Under the pieces are notes generated by a model. That model worked only from the letters and a program-made list of their open reading frames with translations, was not told the DNA's origin and searched no databases. A DNA stretch of 42,745 bases from Streptomyces cellostaticus (GTDB taxonomy: Bacteria; Actinomycetota; Actinomycetes; Streptomycetales; Streptomycetaceae): the NCBI RefSeq assembly GCF_001513965.1, contig NZ_KQ948025.1, forward strand, positions 1 to 42,745, read 5' to 3'. Shown here piece by piece: positions 31,982-40,300 of the stretch. Position 1 is the first letter of the stretch. Each line of letters begins with the position of its first letter. Position numbers and translations under genes: made by a program.

Positions 31982-32953
31982 CTAGCCTCCCGCCGCCCCC
32001 GCCCGACTCAGCCGTCCCCCCAACTCCCGTACGCACTCCACCAGTTCACCCGGACCCCGCACCGCGAACTCACACCCCACCATCACCAACCGCACCGCCA
32101 GCCACTCCACGGGATCCCCGCTGCTCCCCCGCAGCACGCACCCGCCGTCGGCCTCCGCCTCCGGCGTCCCGATCCACTCCGGCACCCGCGAAGCAACCAC
32201 CTCCACCGGCCCGGCGAACCACACCTCGAACTCGTACGTTTCCTGCCGCCGCCGAATCGACCGCCGCAGATACTCCGCCGCGCTCCCCGCCGGCAACTCC
32301 CGCGGAGCGAACCGCACTCCGGTCGCGAACGGCTCCCTCACCCGGTCCACCCGGAACGTCCGCCAGTCCTCCCGCCCGAGGTCGTACGCGACGAGGTACC
32401 ACCGCCGCCCCGTCGACACGAGCCGATACGGCTCGGTCAGCCGCCGCGACTCGCCCCCCTCCCTGTCGCGGTAGGCGAACCGCAGCCGCTCCTGCCCGGC
32501 CACCGTCGACGCCATCACGGTCAGCGTCTCGGGCGCGATACTCGCCCCGTCCCCACTGGTCAGCGGCGTCGTCGCGGCCTGAAGCGTCGACACTCGGTGC
32601 CGCAGCCGTGCCGGCAGCACCTGCTCCAGCTTCGCCAGTGCCCGCACCGACGCCTCGTCCACCCCCTCGACCGCGTGCCCGGCCCCCGCCCGCAGTCCGA
32701 CCGCGATCGCCACCGCCTCCTCGTCGTCCAGTACCAGCGGCGGCATGGCCTTGCCCGCGACCAGGCGGTAGCCGCCATCGGAACCTTTGCTCGCCTGCAC
32801 GGGATACCCCAGTTCCCGCAGCCGGTCGATGTCCCGCCGCACGGTACGGCGGGACACCCCGAGCCGGTCGGCCAGCTCACCGCCGGGCCACTCGCGCGGG
32901 GTCTGGAGGAGGGAGAGCAGCTGAAGGAGCCGAGCCGGAGTGTCCGTCGTCAT
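31982..32953 (-). CDS. WYL-domain (YafY/DeoR-like) transcriptional regulator
   Basis: The 323-aa protein has an N-terminal HTH_11 winged helix (ARLLQLLSLLQTPREWPGGE, LADRLGVSRRTVRRDIDRLR), a linker, and a WYL domain (RFAYRDREGGESRRLTEPYR, STGRRWYLVAYDLGREDWRT, about residues 155-225). A C-terminal extension follows. WYL domains bind nucleotides or nucleic acid. ATG 32953 is used. It is divergent from a DHA2 exporter across 62 bp with one dyad (32974-32996), so it probably regulates the exporter and itself. Confidence 0.93.
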   Translation of the reverse strand: MTTDTPARLLQLLSLLQTPREWPGGELADRLGVSRRTVRRDIDRLRELGYPVQASKGSDGGYRLVAGKAMPPLVLDDEEAVAIAVGLRAGAGHAVEGVDEASVRALAKLEQVLPARLRHRVSTLQAATTPLTSGDGASIAPETLTVMASTVAGQERLRFAYRDREGGESRRLTEPYRLVSTGRRWYLVAYDLGREDWRTFRVDRVREPFATGVRFAPRELPAGSAAEYLRRSIRRRQETYEFEVWFAGPVEVVASRVPEWIGTPEAEADGGCVLRGSSGDPVEWLAVRLVMVGCEFAVRGPGELVECVRELGGRLSRAGAAGG

Positions 32954-32973
32954 ACATCCGAGAATGCCGTAGA

Positions 32974-32996
32974 ACTAGGACACGATCTGACCTAGT
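32974..32996. promoter_or_regulatory. dyad in the WYL/MFS divergent promoter
   Basis: actagg (32974-32979) and cctagt (32991-32996) form a perfect dyad with an 11-bp spacer in the centre of the 62-bp divergent gap. It is a likely binding site for the WYL regulator. Confidence 0.55.
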
Positions 32997-33015
32997 GGCC
33001 TCCTACCTTGACGTC

Positions 33016-34527
33016 ATGACCTCCACGGAACAGACCCTCACCGCTGAACAGGCAGCGGGCGACCGCCGCCGATGGTTCGCGCTCGCGATCGTGATGGCCG
33101 CGGCCTTCATGGACCTCGTCGACGTCACGATCGTCAACATCGCGATCCCCTCGATCCAGCAGGACGAGGGCGCGTCCCTCAGCCAGATCCAGTGGATAAC
33201 CGCCGGATACGCCATGGCCTTCGCCGCCGGCCTCATCACCGGCGGCCGCCTCGGCGACATCCACGGCCGCCGCCGGCTCTTCCTCCTCGGCATCGGCGGC
33301 TTCACCCTGGCCTCCGCGCTGTGCGGCTTCGCCGCGAACCCGGAGATGCTGGTCGCCTCCCGCATCCTGCAGGGCGGCATGGCGGCGATGATGGTCCCGC
33401 AGGTCCTGTCGATCGTGCACGCCACCTTCCCCGCCCATGAGCGCGGCAAGGTCTTCGGTCTCTTCGGTGCGGTCGTCGGCCTCGGCGCGGTCTCCGGGCC
33501 GCTGCTCGGCGCCCTGCTGACGGAGTGGAACCTGTTCGGGCTCCAGTGGCGCCCGATCTTCCTGATCAACCTCCCCGTCGGCATCGTCGCCTTCCTGCTC
33601 GGCCGCCGCTTCATCACCGAGTCCCGCGCCCCGAAGGCGCTGAAGCTGGACCTGGTCGGCGTCGCCCTGGTGACCCTCGGCCTGCTGATGCTGCTCTACC
33701 CGCTCACCCGCGGCCGCGAGCTGGGCTGGCCGCTGTGGGGGTACGTCTCGATGGCCGGCGCGCTCGGCGTCTTCGCGGCGCTGGTGGCGTACGAGCGGCG
33801 CAAGGCCGCCCGGGACGGCTCCCCGCTCATCGAGCTGTCGCTGTTCCGGGTGAAGAGCTTCGCCGCCGGCATCGCCGTGCAGACCGTGTTCGGTGTCGCG
33901 CTCGGCATCTTCTTCCTGGTCTGGACGCTGTACATGCAGATCGGCCTCGGCTGGAGCCCGCTGCGGGCCGGCCTGACCGGCGTGCCGTTCTCGCTCGCGG
34001 TGTCGACGGCGGCCGGGGTGTCGGTGGGGAAGCTGGTCCCGCGGTTCGGCCGCAAGGTGCTCCAGGCCGGTGCGCTGGTGATGGCGACGGGCGTCCTCCT
34101 CTACATCTGGGAGTCGCACCGGTACGGCCTCGGCATCGCCTCCTGGCAGATGGCGCTCCCGCTGGTCGTGATGGGCGCCGGCATGGGACTGATCGTCGCC
34201 CCGCTGACCGACGCGGTGCTCTCCGAGGTGCCGCGCGAGCATGCCGGGTCCGCGTCCGGCCTGATCAACACCGTGCAGCAGATGGGTAACGCGCTCGGCC
34301 TCGGCCTGGTCTCGGTGGTGTTCTTCGGCGTGATCGGCGACCGGCTGACGCCCGCCCAGGTGGGCCCCGCCTTCGTGCACGGCTTCCAGCACGCGCTGTG
34401 GTGGGTGGCCGGTGTGATGGGCGTGATCTTCCTGCTGATGTCCGCCCTGCCGAAGCGGCCGGCACAGCATGTGGAGGGCGCGGCCGATGCTCCGGTGGTG
34501 GAGAAGGAACCCGAGCTGGTGTCCTGA
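33016..34527 (+). CDS. DHA2-family (EmrB/QacA) MFS exporter, 14 TM
   Basis: The 503-aa protein shows DHA2 motifs: FMDLVDVTIVNIAIPSIQQD (motif D1), GGRLGDIHGRRRLFLLG (motif A) and GAVVGLGAVSGPLLGALLTE (motif C, antiporter). It has about 14 hydrophobic segments and a short acidic tail. It should export small hydrophobic molecules by proton antiport. ATG 33016 is only 20 bp from the dyad that fills the divergent gap. A strong terminator follows. It is a distant paralogue of the exporter at 25869. Confidence 0.93.
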   Translation: MTSTEQTLTAEQAAGDRRRWFALAIVMAAAFMDLVDVTIVNIAIPSIQQDEGASLSQIQWITAGYAMAFAAGLITGGRLGDIHGRRRLFLLGIGGFTLASALCGFAANPEMLVASRILQGGMAAMMVPQVLSIVHATFPAHERGKVFGLFGAVVGLGAVSGPLLGALLTEWNLFGLQWRPIFLINLPVGIVAFLLGRRFITESRAPKALKLDLVGVALVTLGLLMLLYPLTRGRELGWPLWGYVSMAGALGVFAALVAYERRKAARDGSPLIELSLFRVKSFAAGIAVQTVFGVALGIFFLVWTLYMQIGLGWSPLRAGLTGVPFSLAVSTAAGVSVGKLVPRFGRKVLQAGALVMATGVLLYIWESHRYGLGIASWQMALPLVVMGAGMGLIVAPLTDAVLSEVPREHAGSASGLINTVQQMGNALGLGLVSVVFFGVIGDRLTPAQVGPAFVHGFQHALWWVAGVMGVIFLLMSALPKRPAQHVEGAADAPVVEKEPELVS

Positions 34528-34542
34528 CCAGGCACGACGAGG

Positions 34543-34572
34543 GGCCCGGTACCGACCAGGTACCGGGCCTTT
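34543..34572 (+). terminator. rho-independent terminator of the DHA2 exporter gene
   Basis: ggcccggtacc (34543-34553) pairs perfectly with 34559-34569 across a 5-nt loop, followed by TTT, 15 bp beyond the stop. Confidence 0.85.
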
Positions 34573-34601
34573 CTGCTGCCCCGAAACGCCGGAAGTCCGT
34601 T

Positions 34602-34682
34602 CATGCCCGAATGTGGCCCGAACCTGTTTACTTCCCGGAAATCCGGGCGTAGTCTCGCGGTGAAACCACACGTTCGGGCATG
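34602..34682 (+). promoter_or_regulatory. fru operon promoter flanked by TGCCCGAA half-sites
   Basis: catgcccgaatgtgg (34602-34616) has its inverted partner at 34666-34682 (10-bp perfect outer arm, 2-nt bulge, 5-bp inner arm). A third half-site, gcccgaac, is at 34616-34623. Between the arms is a plausible promoter, TTTACT (34627-34632), 17 bp, TAGTCT (34650-34655). This suits DNA looping or occlusion by the DeoR-type FruR. Confidence 0.6.
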
Positions 34683-34700
34683 AGTCGGAGGCGAACGGAC

Positions 34701-35462
34701 ATGTACGCACCGGAGCGGCAGCAGGAGATCCTCCGGCTCGCCCGTGACGGCGGCCGGGTGGACGTGCTGTCGCTGGCCGAGGAGTTCCAGGTCACCGCGG
34801 AAACGATCCGCCGCGATCTGAAGGCCCTCGACCGCGCCGGTCTGGTCCGCCGGGTGCACGGCGGTGCCATACCGGTCGGACGCCTCGACTTCGAGCCGGA
34901 CCTCGCCGAACGCGAGTCCACCTCCGCCGACGAGAAGGACCGCATCGCCAAGGCGGCCCTCGCCGAGCTGCCCGCCGAGGGCACGATGGTCCTCGACGCC
35001 GGTACGACGGTGGCGCGGATGGCCGCGGCCATCCCGCTGGAGGCCTCCCTCACCGTCGTCACGCACAGCCTGCCGATCGCCGCCCGCCTCGCCGACCACC
35101 CGGGCATCCAGCTCCATCTGGTCGGGGGGCGCGTACGGCACCGCACACGCGCCGCCGTGGACGCCTGGGCGCTGCGCGCGTACGGCGAGATCCGCGCCGA
35201 CGTCCTCTTCGTCGCCGCCAACGGCTTCTCCGCCGAGCACGGTCTGACCACCCCCGACCTCGCCGAGGCCGCGGTCAAGCGCGCGGCCGTCGCCGCCGCC
35301 CGCCGCGTCGTCCTCCTCGCCGACTCCTCCAAGCACGGCCAGGAGCACTTCGCCCGCTTCGGCGACCTGAGCGATGTGGACCTGCTGATCACCGACAGCG
35401 GGCTGAGCCCTGAAGACGCCGCCGCCATCGAGCGCGGCGGCACGGAAGTAGTGCGCGCATGA
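34701..35462 (+). CDS. fruR: DeoR-family repressor of the fructose operon
   Basis: The 253-aa protein has a DeoR winged helix (MYAPERQQEILRLARDGGRV, FQVTAETIRRDLKALDRAGL, residues 1-55). The DeoR sensor domain follows, with the phosphosugar-isomerase-like loop (TMVLDAGTTVARMAAAI, FVAANGFSAEHGLTTPD). The effector is expected to be fructose-1-phosphate or a related sugar phosphate. ATG 34701 has GGAGG 9 nt upstream. Its stop overlaps the fruK start (ATGA), and candidate operators lie just upstream. Confidence 0.93.
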   Translation: MYAPERQQEILRLARDGGRVDVLSLAEEFQVTAETIRRDLKALDRAGLVRRVHGGAIPVGRLDFEPDLAERESTSADEKDRIAKAALAELPAEGTMVLDAGTTVARMAAAIPLEASLTVVTHSLPIAARLADHPGIQLHLVGGRVRHRTRAAVDAWALRAYGEIRADVLFVAANGFSAEHGLTTPDLAEAAVKRAAVAAARRVVLLADSSKHGQEHFARFGDLSDVDLLITDSGLSPEDAAAIERGGTEVVRA

Positions 35463-36406
35463 TCCTCACCGTCACCCCCAACCCGTCCCTCGACCGCACC
35501 TACGAGGTCCACGCGCTCAAGCGGGGCGAGGTCATCCGCGCCGAAACCGAGCGCACGGACCCCGGCGGCAAGGGCGTGAACGTCTCGCGCGCCGCCACGG
35601 CCGCCGGACAGCGCACGGTCGCCGTCCTGCCCCTGGGTGGTGCGCCGGGGGCGCTCGTGGCCGATCTGCTCGCCGCGCAGGGCATCGAGGTCGCACCGGT
35701 CCCGATCGCCGGCGCCACCCGCTCCAACATCGCGCTCGCGGAGACGGACGGGGTGCTCACGAAGATCAACGCGCCAGGCCCGCAGCTGTCGCCCGCCGAG
35801 CAGGAACTGCTCCTGGACACCGTCCGCGAGCAGTCCCGGGACGCCGACTGGATCGCGTGCTGCGGGAGCCTGCCCCGGGGGCTCGCGCCCTCCTGGTACG
35901 CCGACGTCGTCACGCGGGCGCACGCCGGAGGCGCGCGCATCGCCCTGGACACCTCGGGGCCTGCGCTCCTGGAGGCGCTGCGCGCGCGGCCCGACGTGGT
36001 GAAGCCGAACGCCGAGGAGCTCGCGGAAGCCGTCGGGCGCCCCCTGGCGACCGTGGGCGACGCGGTGAAGGCGGCCGAGGAACTGCGCGCGATGGGCGCA
36101 CGCGCCGTGCTCGCGAGCCTGGGCGCCGACGGGCAGCTGCTCGTGGACGACGCGGGCGCCTGGTTCGGCAGCGCGCACGTGGACGCCGTACGCAGCAACG
36201 TGGGTGCCGGCGACTCCTCCCTCGCCGGCTTCCTGATCGCCGGCGGCAGCGGCCCGGAGGCCCTCGCCTCCGCCGTCGCCCACGGCGCCGCCGCCGTCCA
36301 GCTCCCCGGCAGCGTGATGCCGACCCCCGCCGACCTGGACCTGGCGGCGGTGACCGTGACGGCCGACGTCCCGGTCGACCGCGAACTGACGGAGCCGGTG
36401 TCATGA
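35459..36406 (+). CDS. fruK: 1-phosphofructokinase (PfkB family)
   Basis: The 315-aa kinase converts fructose-1-phosphate, made by the PTS, to fructose-1,6-bisphosphate with ATP. It has the PfkB signatures: TPNPSLDRTYEV at the start, DPGGKGVNVSRAATAAGQ (substrate site, about 38-55), and NVGAGDSSLAGFLIAGG with the catalytic Asp252. The length is typical. It starts within the fruR stop (ATGA), so translation is coupled, and its own stop overlaps another ATG in the same manner. Confidence 0.96.
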   Translation: MILTVTPNPSLDRTYEVHALKRGEVIRAETERTDPGGKGVNVSRAATAAGQRTVAVLPLGGAPGALVADLLAAQGIEVAPVPIAGATRSNIALAETDGVLTKINAPGPQLSPAEQELLLDTVREQSRDADWIACCGSLPRGLAPSWYADVVTRAHAGGARIALDTSGPALLEALRARPDVVKPNAEELAEAVGRPLATVGDAVKAAEELRAMGARAVLASLGADGQLLVDDAGAWFGSAHVDAVRSNVGAGDSSLAGFLIAGGSGPEALASAVAHGAAAVQLPGSVMPTPADLDLAAVTVTADVPVDRELTEPVS

Positions 36407-36696
36407 ACTCCCTCGCACTCCGTGGCGCCCGCCCCGGAACCCGGCACCTGGGCGGACGCCCCACGCCCGCCCGCCCGGACGTACCCGGCCGACCGGCCCC
36501 CAAGCGGCGAGGCTCCCCGTTACTCGCCGCTTCAGCGGGCAGGCAGGGCACCCCGAGCCGCTCTGCCGCCCCCAGGAGGCGGGGTCTCCCCGGCCCCGCC
36601 TCCGTCCACCCCGCTGCCTCCCCCCACGGCACCCCCGTCCCCACCCCCGCCCACCCCACTCCCCGGGCGATACGCGTGCATAGGAGCCCGCGATGA
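36403..36696 (+). CDS. 97-codon bridging ORF between fruK and fruA (uncertain)
   Basis: The ATG (36403) overlaps the fruK stop and the TGA stop (36694-36696) overlaps the fruA ATG, both as ATGA. GGAG lies 8 nt upstream. The predicted product is Pro/Arg/Ala/Gly-rich and disordered, without known homology. Against it, third-position GC is about 82 percent, clearly lower than in its neighbours, and it uses the rare codons TTA, ATA and AGG-AGG. fruA has its own AGGAG site. It may be a non-coding spacer that happens to be open, or a coupling ORF. Confidence 0.35.
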   Translation: MNSLALRGARPGTRHLGGRPTPARPDVPGRPAPKRRGSPLLAASAGRQGTPSRSAAPRRRGLPGPASVHPAASPHGTPVPTPAHPTPRAIRVHRSPR

Positions 36697-38780
36697 GCGA
36701 CATGATCACCGCGGACCTGGTCGACCTCGACCTGTCCGCCGATACCAAGGAAGCGGCGGCGCGCGCCCTCGCCGAGCGCATGGTGGCCCTGGGCCGGGTG
36801 ACCGACCTCGACGGCTTCCTCGCCGACGTGGCCGCCCGCGAGGCGCAGATGCCGACCGGCCTCGACGGCGGCATCGGCATCCCGCACTGCCGCAGCGCCC
36901 ACGTCACCGAGCCGACGCTCGCCTTCGGCCGCAGCGCCGCGGGCATCGACTTCGGCGCCCCGGACGGCCCCGCCGACCTGATCTTCCTGATCGCGGCCCC
37001 GGCCGGCGCGGACGACGCCCACCTCACGATCCTCTCCTCCCTGGCCCGCCAGCTGATGAACGCCGAGTTCACGGACGCGCTGCGGTCGGCGGGCGACGCG
37101 GGGACGGCGGCGGCGCTGATCCGCGGGGACGAGGCGCCGGCGGGCGCCCCCGAGAACACCGCTGCGGCGCCGGGGGCGGCCTCCGCCGGCGCCGCGGCGG
37201 GCAGTACGGCGCAGGCGCCGGGCGCGGGCGAGCCCGCTGCGGCGCAGAGCGCCACGGCCGGTGGTACCGGCGCGGGCGAGCGCCCCTTCCGTATCGTCGC
37301 CGTCACCTCCTGCCCGACCGGTATCGCGCACACCTATATGGCGGCCGAGTCGCTGGAGAACGCGGGCCGCGACGCGGGCGTCGAGGTCCTCGTCGAGACG
37401 CAGGGCTCGGCCGGCTTCACCCGGCTCGATCCGGCGGTGATCGCGGCGGCGGACGGCGTGATCTTCGCGCACGACGTCCCCGTACGCGACAAGGACCGCT
37501 TCGCGGGCAAGCCGACGGTCGACGTCGGTGTGAAGGCGGGCATCAACCGCCCCGCCCAACTGATCACCGAGGTGCGCGGCAAGGCCGAGCGCGGCGAGGT
37601 CACCGCCGCCGCCGCTGCGGGAACTCCGGTCGAGCGGGCCGGTGACTCCACCGAGGGCTACGGCACCAGGCTCCGCAAGTGGCTCATGTCCGGCGTGAGC
37701 TACATGGTCCCGTTCGTCGCCGCGGGCGGTCTCCTCATCGCCCTCGGCTTCGCGATCGGCGGCTACAAGATCAACAAGGCGCCGTCGGTGATGGACCACT
37801 TCGTGTGGACCCAGGCCGACAGCTGGGGTGCCCTCCTGTTCCAGATCGGCGTGGTGGCCTTCGGCTTCCTCGTCCCGGTCCTGGCCGCCTACATCGCCTA
37901 CGGCATGGCGGACAGGCCGGGCCTGGTCCCCGGCTTCGTGGGCGGTGCGATCTCGCTGACGATCAACGCCGGCTTCCTCGGCGGCCTGGCGGCCGGTCTG
38001 ATCGCCGGTGGCGTGGTGCTCGCGATCCAGAAGATCGACATCCCGGCGGCCCTGCGCGGCATCATGCCGGTGGTGGTGATCCCGTTGATCTCCTCGGCGA
38101 TCGTCGGCTTCCTGATGTTCGTCGTGATCGGCAAGCCCATCGCCTCCGCCCAGAAGGGCATGACCGACTGGCTGAACGGCCTCACCGGCGCCAACGCCGT
38201 CCTGCTCGGCGCCCTGCTCGGCCTGATGATGTGCTTCGACCTGGGCGGCCCGGTCAACAAGGTGGCCTACACCTTCGCCACGGCCGGTATCGCGGCCGCC
38301 AGCCCGAGCGACTCGGCGATGAAGATCATGGCCGCGGTGATGGCGGCCGGCATGGTCCCGCCGCTGGCGATGGCCCTGGCCACGACCGTCCGCGGGAAGC
38401 TCTTCACGCAGACCGAGCGCGAGAACGGCAAGGCCGCCTGGGTGCTGGGCCTCTCCTTCATCTCCGAGGGCGCGATCCCGTTCGCCGCGGCGGACCCGCT
38501 GCGGGTCATCCCGTCCTCCATGGTCGGCGGCGCGGTCACCGGTGCCCTGTCGATGGCCTTCGGCGCCACTCTGCGCGCCCCGCACGGCGGCATCTTCGTG
38601 GTCCCGCTGATCGGCAACCCGTTCCTCTACCTGATCGCCATCGCGGCCGGTGTGTGCGTCACCACGGCCCTGGTCGTCATCCTCAAGGGCATGCGCAAGC
38701 AGGCCCTCGAGACCACGGCCACCGACCCCGCCGCGAACGCGGCGGCGGCGAAGGAGACGAAGCAGCCGGTCGCCGCCTGA
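36693..38780 (+). CDS. fruA: PTS fructose transporter, fused EIIA-EIIB-EIIC
   Basis: The 695-aa protein contains an EIIA domain (about 1-145; phospho-acceptor His65 in GIGIPHCRSAH) and an Ala/Gly-rich linker. An EIIB domain follows (about 198-300; phosphocysteine Cys207 in AVTSCPTGIAHTYMAA), then an EIIC membrane domain (about 325-680; GVSYMVPFVAAGGLLIALGF to the end). It takes phosphate from HPr and imports fructose as fructose-1-phosphate, the substrate of fruK just upstream. EI and HPr are encoded elsewhere. ATG 36693 has AGGAG about 8 nt upstream. Confidence 0.97.
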   Translation: MSDMITADLVDLDLSADTKEAAARALAERMVALGRVTDLDGFLADVAAREAQMPTGLDGGIGIPHCRSAHVTEPTLAFGRSAAGIDFGAPDGPADLIFLIAAPAGADDAHLTILSSLARQLMNAEFTDALRSAGDAGTAAALIRGDEAPAGAPENTAAAPGAASAGAAAGSTAQAPGAGEPAAAQSATAGGTGAGERPFRIVAVTSCPTGIAHTYMAAESLENAGRDAGVEVLVETQGSAGFTRLDPAVIAAADGVIFAHDVPVRDKDRFAGKPTVDVGVKAGINRPAQLITEVRGKAERGEVTAAAAAGTPVERAGDSTEGYGTRLRKWLMSGVSYMVPFVAAGGLLIALGFAIGGYKINKAPSVMDHFVWTQADSWGALLFQIGVVAFGFLVPVLAAYIAYGMADRPGLVPGFVGGAISLTINAGFLGGLAAGLIAGGVVLAIQKIDIPAALRGIMPVVVIPLISSAIVGFLMFVVIGKPIASAQKGMTDWLNGLTGANAVLLGALLGLMMCFDLGGPVNKVAYTFATAGIAAASPSDSAMKIMAAVMAAGMVPPLAMALATTVRGKLFTQTERENGKAAWVLGLSFISEGAIPFAAADPLRVIPSSMVGGAVTGALSMAFGATLRAPHGGIFVVPLIGNPFLYLIAIAAGVCVTTALVVILKGMRKQALETTATDPAANAAAAKETKQPVAA

Positions 38781-38846
38781 CGGCGCACCGCCACCTCTTG
38801 TCCCTTTGGTGAACTGTGAGTTGTTCACGGCACCTGCGAGATACGT

Positions 38847-38876
38847 CACGGTCCGGGCCCAAAGTCCCGGACCGTG
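38847..38876 (+). terminator. terminator of the fru operon
   Basis: cacggtccggg (38847-38857) pairs perfectly with 38866-38876 across an 8-nt loop, 66 bp beyond the fruA stop. Confidence 0.7.
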
Positions 38877-38892
38877 GTGTGTACTGGGGCGT

Positions 38893-39144
38893 ATGCCTGA
38901 GCACGTCTCGACTCTTCAGCTGATCGGCGTGGCCGCCCTCACCGCGGCGGGTGCCGTGTGGGCCGTCGTGGTGATGCGCCTGCTGCGCCGCGCCCGTGTC
39001 GAGGCCACCGAACGGCTTGCCGCCGCATCCCTCCCGGCTCTCCCGTTCCAGCCCCAGGACGGTCCCCCGCAGGAGTCCGTCGAGCTGACCCCGGCGGAAC
39101 AGGACGCCTTCGCGGGTCTGGTACGCCAACTCGGCCACCGCTGA
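38893..39144 (+). CDS. small single-span membrane protein, unknown function
   Basis: The 83-aa product has one membrane helix (LIGVAALTAAGAVWAVVVM, about residues 10-28), a basic RLLRRARVEATERL stretch and a soluble tail with ELTPAEQDAFAGLVRQLG. The topology is N-out, C-in by the positive-inside rule. I do not recognise the family. ATG 38893 is preceded by a weak GGGG 3 nt away. It starts only 16 bp after the fru terminator stem, so its promoter must overlap that hairpin, or it depends on readthrough. Confidence 0.7.
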   Translation: MPEHVSTLQLIGVAALTAAGAVWAVVVMRLLRRARVEATERLAAASLPALPFQPQDGPPQESVELTPAEQDAFAGLVRQLGHR

Positions 39145-39209
39145 CGCGAGAAGGCACCGAAGTTCCCGTCCGTGCCCGGGCCCACTCCTGTCACCCGGGA
39201 GCGCAGGCG

Positions 39210-39400
39210 CTAGGGCCTGTCCGGCGGATCGGGCCGGCTCCAGGCAACGGTGCCTCATCAGCACGGGTGAGCGGGGGCTGGTGCGTGCAGATGCAAGGCG
39301 GAGGAGGGCGTCGACGCGGAGCGTCGGCAACCGACGACAACGCCGCAGATGTGCGTGCCAGCCCCCGCGATTCCGGCATGATCCGCCGGACAGGCCCTAG
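39210..39400. mobile_element. 191-bp MITE-like element with 21-bp perfect terminal inverted repeats
   Basis: ctagggcctgtccggcggatc (39210-39230 with its exact reverse complement at 39380-39400) bounds a 191-bp element with no gene. Inside, a further imperfect inverted pair (gcgggggctgg, then ccagcccccgc) makes it largely self-complementary. TIRs of this type are seen with IS5-like elements of actinobacteria (general knowledge). Both ends carry CTAG; the right one (39397-39400) contains the TAG stop of the DUF6227 gene. A solo end is at 23411-23473. Confidence 0.85.
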
Positions 39401-40143
39401 CCCTGCCGTGCCGCGCGCCGCTCCATGGCGTTCCGCGCCGCGTCCGCCGTCGTGTACACCTCGCACATGTGCCGCCCGTCGGGCGTCGCCGTGTGCTCGA
39501 CCTCCCACAGGGAGACCTCCCGGCCGTCCGACAGCAGGAACGCGTGCTCGTACAGCGCGAAGCTCAGTCCGGCCCGGGCGGCCCGCCCGGGCCGCCCGAA
39601 CGCCTGGGTGATCTGATGCGCGGACGCGGTCGCCAGCAGCGCCGCCACCTCCGCGTCCGGCCGGTCGGGGTTCTCCGCACGGCGCAGCAGCCGGCGCGCG
39701 TGGTCCGCCGAGTCGTCGGGGGCGTACACGTGCCGGGGCTCGGGAATCGCCGACAACTGCATCAGCGTCGGCAGCTCGAAGTCCGGCGTGTCCGGCGGCA
39801 GTGCGAGCCGGGCGGTGGCGGCGTGCAGCTCCTCCTCGTCGACGTACACCTCGTGCTGGGCGTCGCCGCCCACAGCGGTGTTGTGGACGAGCTCCCACAG
39901 GGTCACCGCGGAGCCGTCGGCGAGCAGCCAGGTGTGCCGGTACGTCTCGCGGTGCAGCCCCGCGCTGTGGTGGGCGGAGTGCAGGGAACTGTCGTGCGCC
40001 AGCGCGCAGTCGAGCCGCCGTATCACCTCGTCGGGCAGCTCGAAGGAGTTCAGGGCACGGCCGAGGAGTCGCACGAGATGCTCCTCCGGAGACTCGGGCG
40101 ACTCGGCTGGTTCGTACGCTGCCGTCTCGTACGGAACGCTCAA
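39397..40143 (-). CDS. DUF6227-like protein, unknown function
   Basis: The 248-aa cytoplasmic protein has two related halves, each with a (Y/W)xx(T/A)xLLxDG(S/R)xV(T/S)LWE(L/V)xH core (about residues 68-86 and 200-218) followed by a (Q/M)xExY strand, suggesting an internal duplication. I recall this as a streptomycete-specific DUF6227 family with no known function. The start is TTG 40143 with GGGAG 5 nt upstream. The stop TAG is formed by the CTAG end of the inserted MITE-like element, so the original C-terminus may have differed. Confidence 0.82.
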   Translation of the reverse strand: MSVPYETAAYEPAESPESPEEHLVRLLGRALNSFELPDEVIRRLDCALAHDSSLHSAHHSAGLHRETYRHTWLLADGSAVTLWELVHNTAVGGDAQHEVYVDEEELHAATARLALPPDTPDFELPTLMQLSAIPEPRHVYAPDDSADHARRLLRRAENPDRPDAEVAALLATASAHQITQAFGRPGRAARAGLSFALYEHAFLLSDGREVSLWEVEHTATPDGRHMCEVYTTADAARNAMERRAARQG

Positions 40144-40248
40144 GGCTTCTCCCGGCGTTGCTGCATGTCACCTTGTGGGTGCATACCGTAGCCCCTCGGT
40201 CGGACATCGTGTCCGGGAACCGAGAAAACGTATGCCGGGAAAACGCGA

Positions 40249-40277
40249 AGGCCGCGCGAGAAGTTCCCGCGCGGCCT
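40249..40277 (-). terminator. terminator of the L,D-transpeptidase gene
   Basis: aggccgcgcg (40249-40258) pairs perfectly with 40268-40277 across a 9-nt loop, 23 bp beyond the stop. On the minus strand TTCGCGTTTTC follows. Confidence 0.75.
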
Positions 40278-40300
40278 CACGCTCCGTCACAAACTGCCGG

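Noticed and set aside
35910..38849. Very long leftward open frame opposite fruK and fruA
   Set aside because: It is the antisense of strongly recognised genes; long antisense frames are expected at this GC content.
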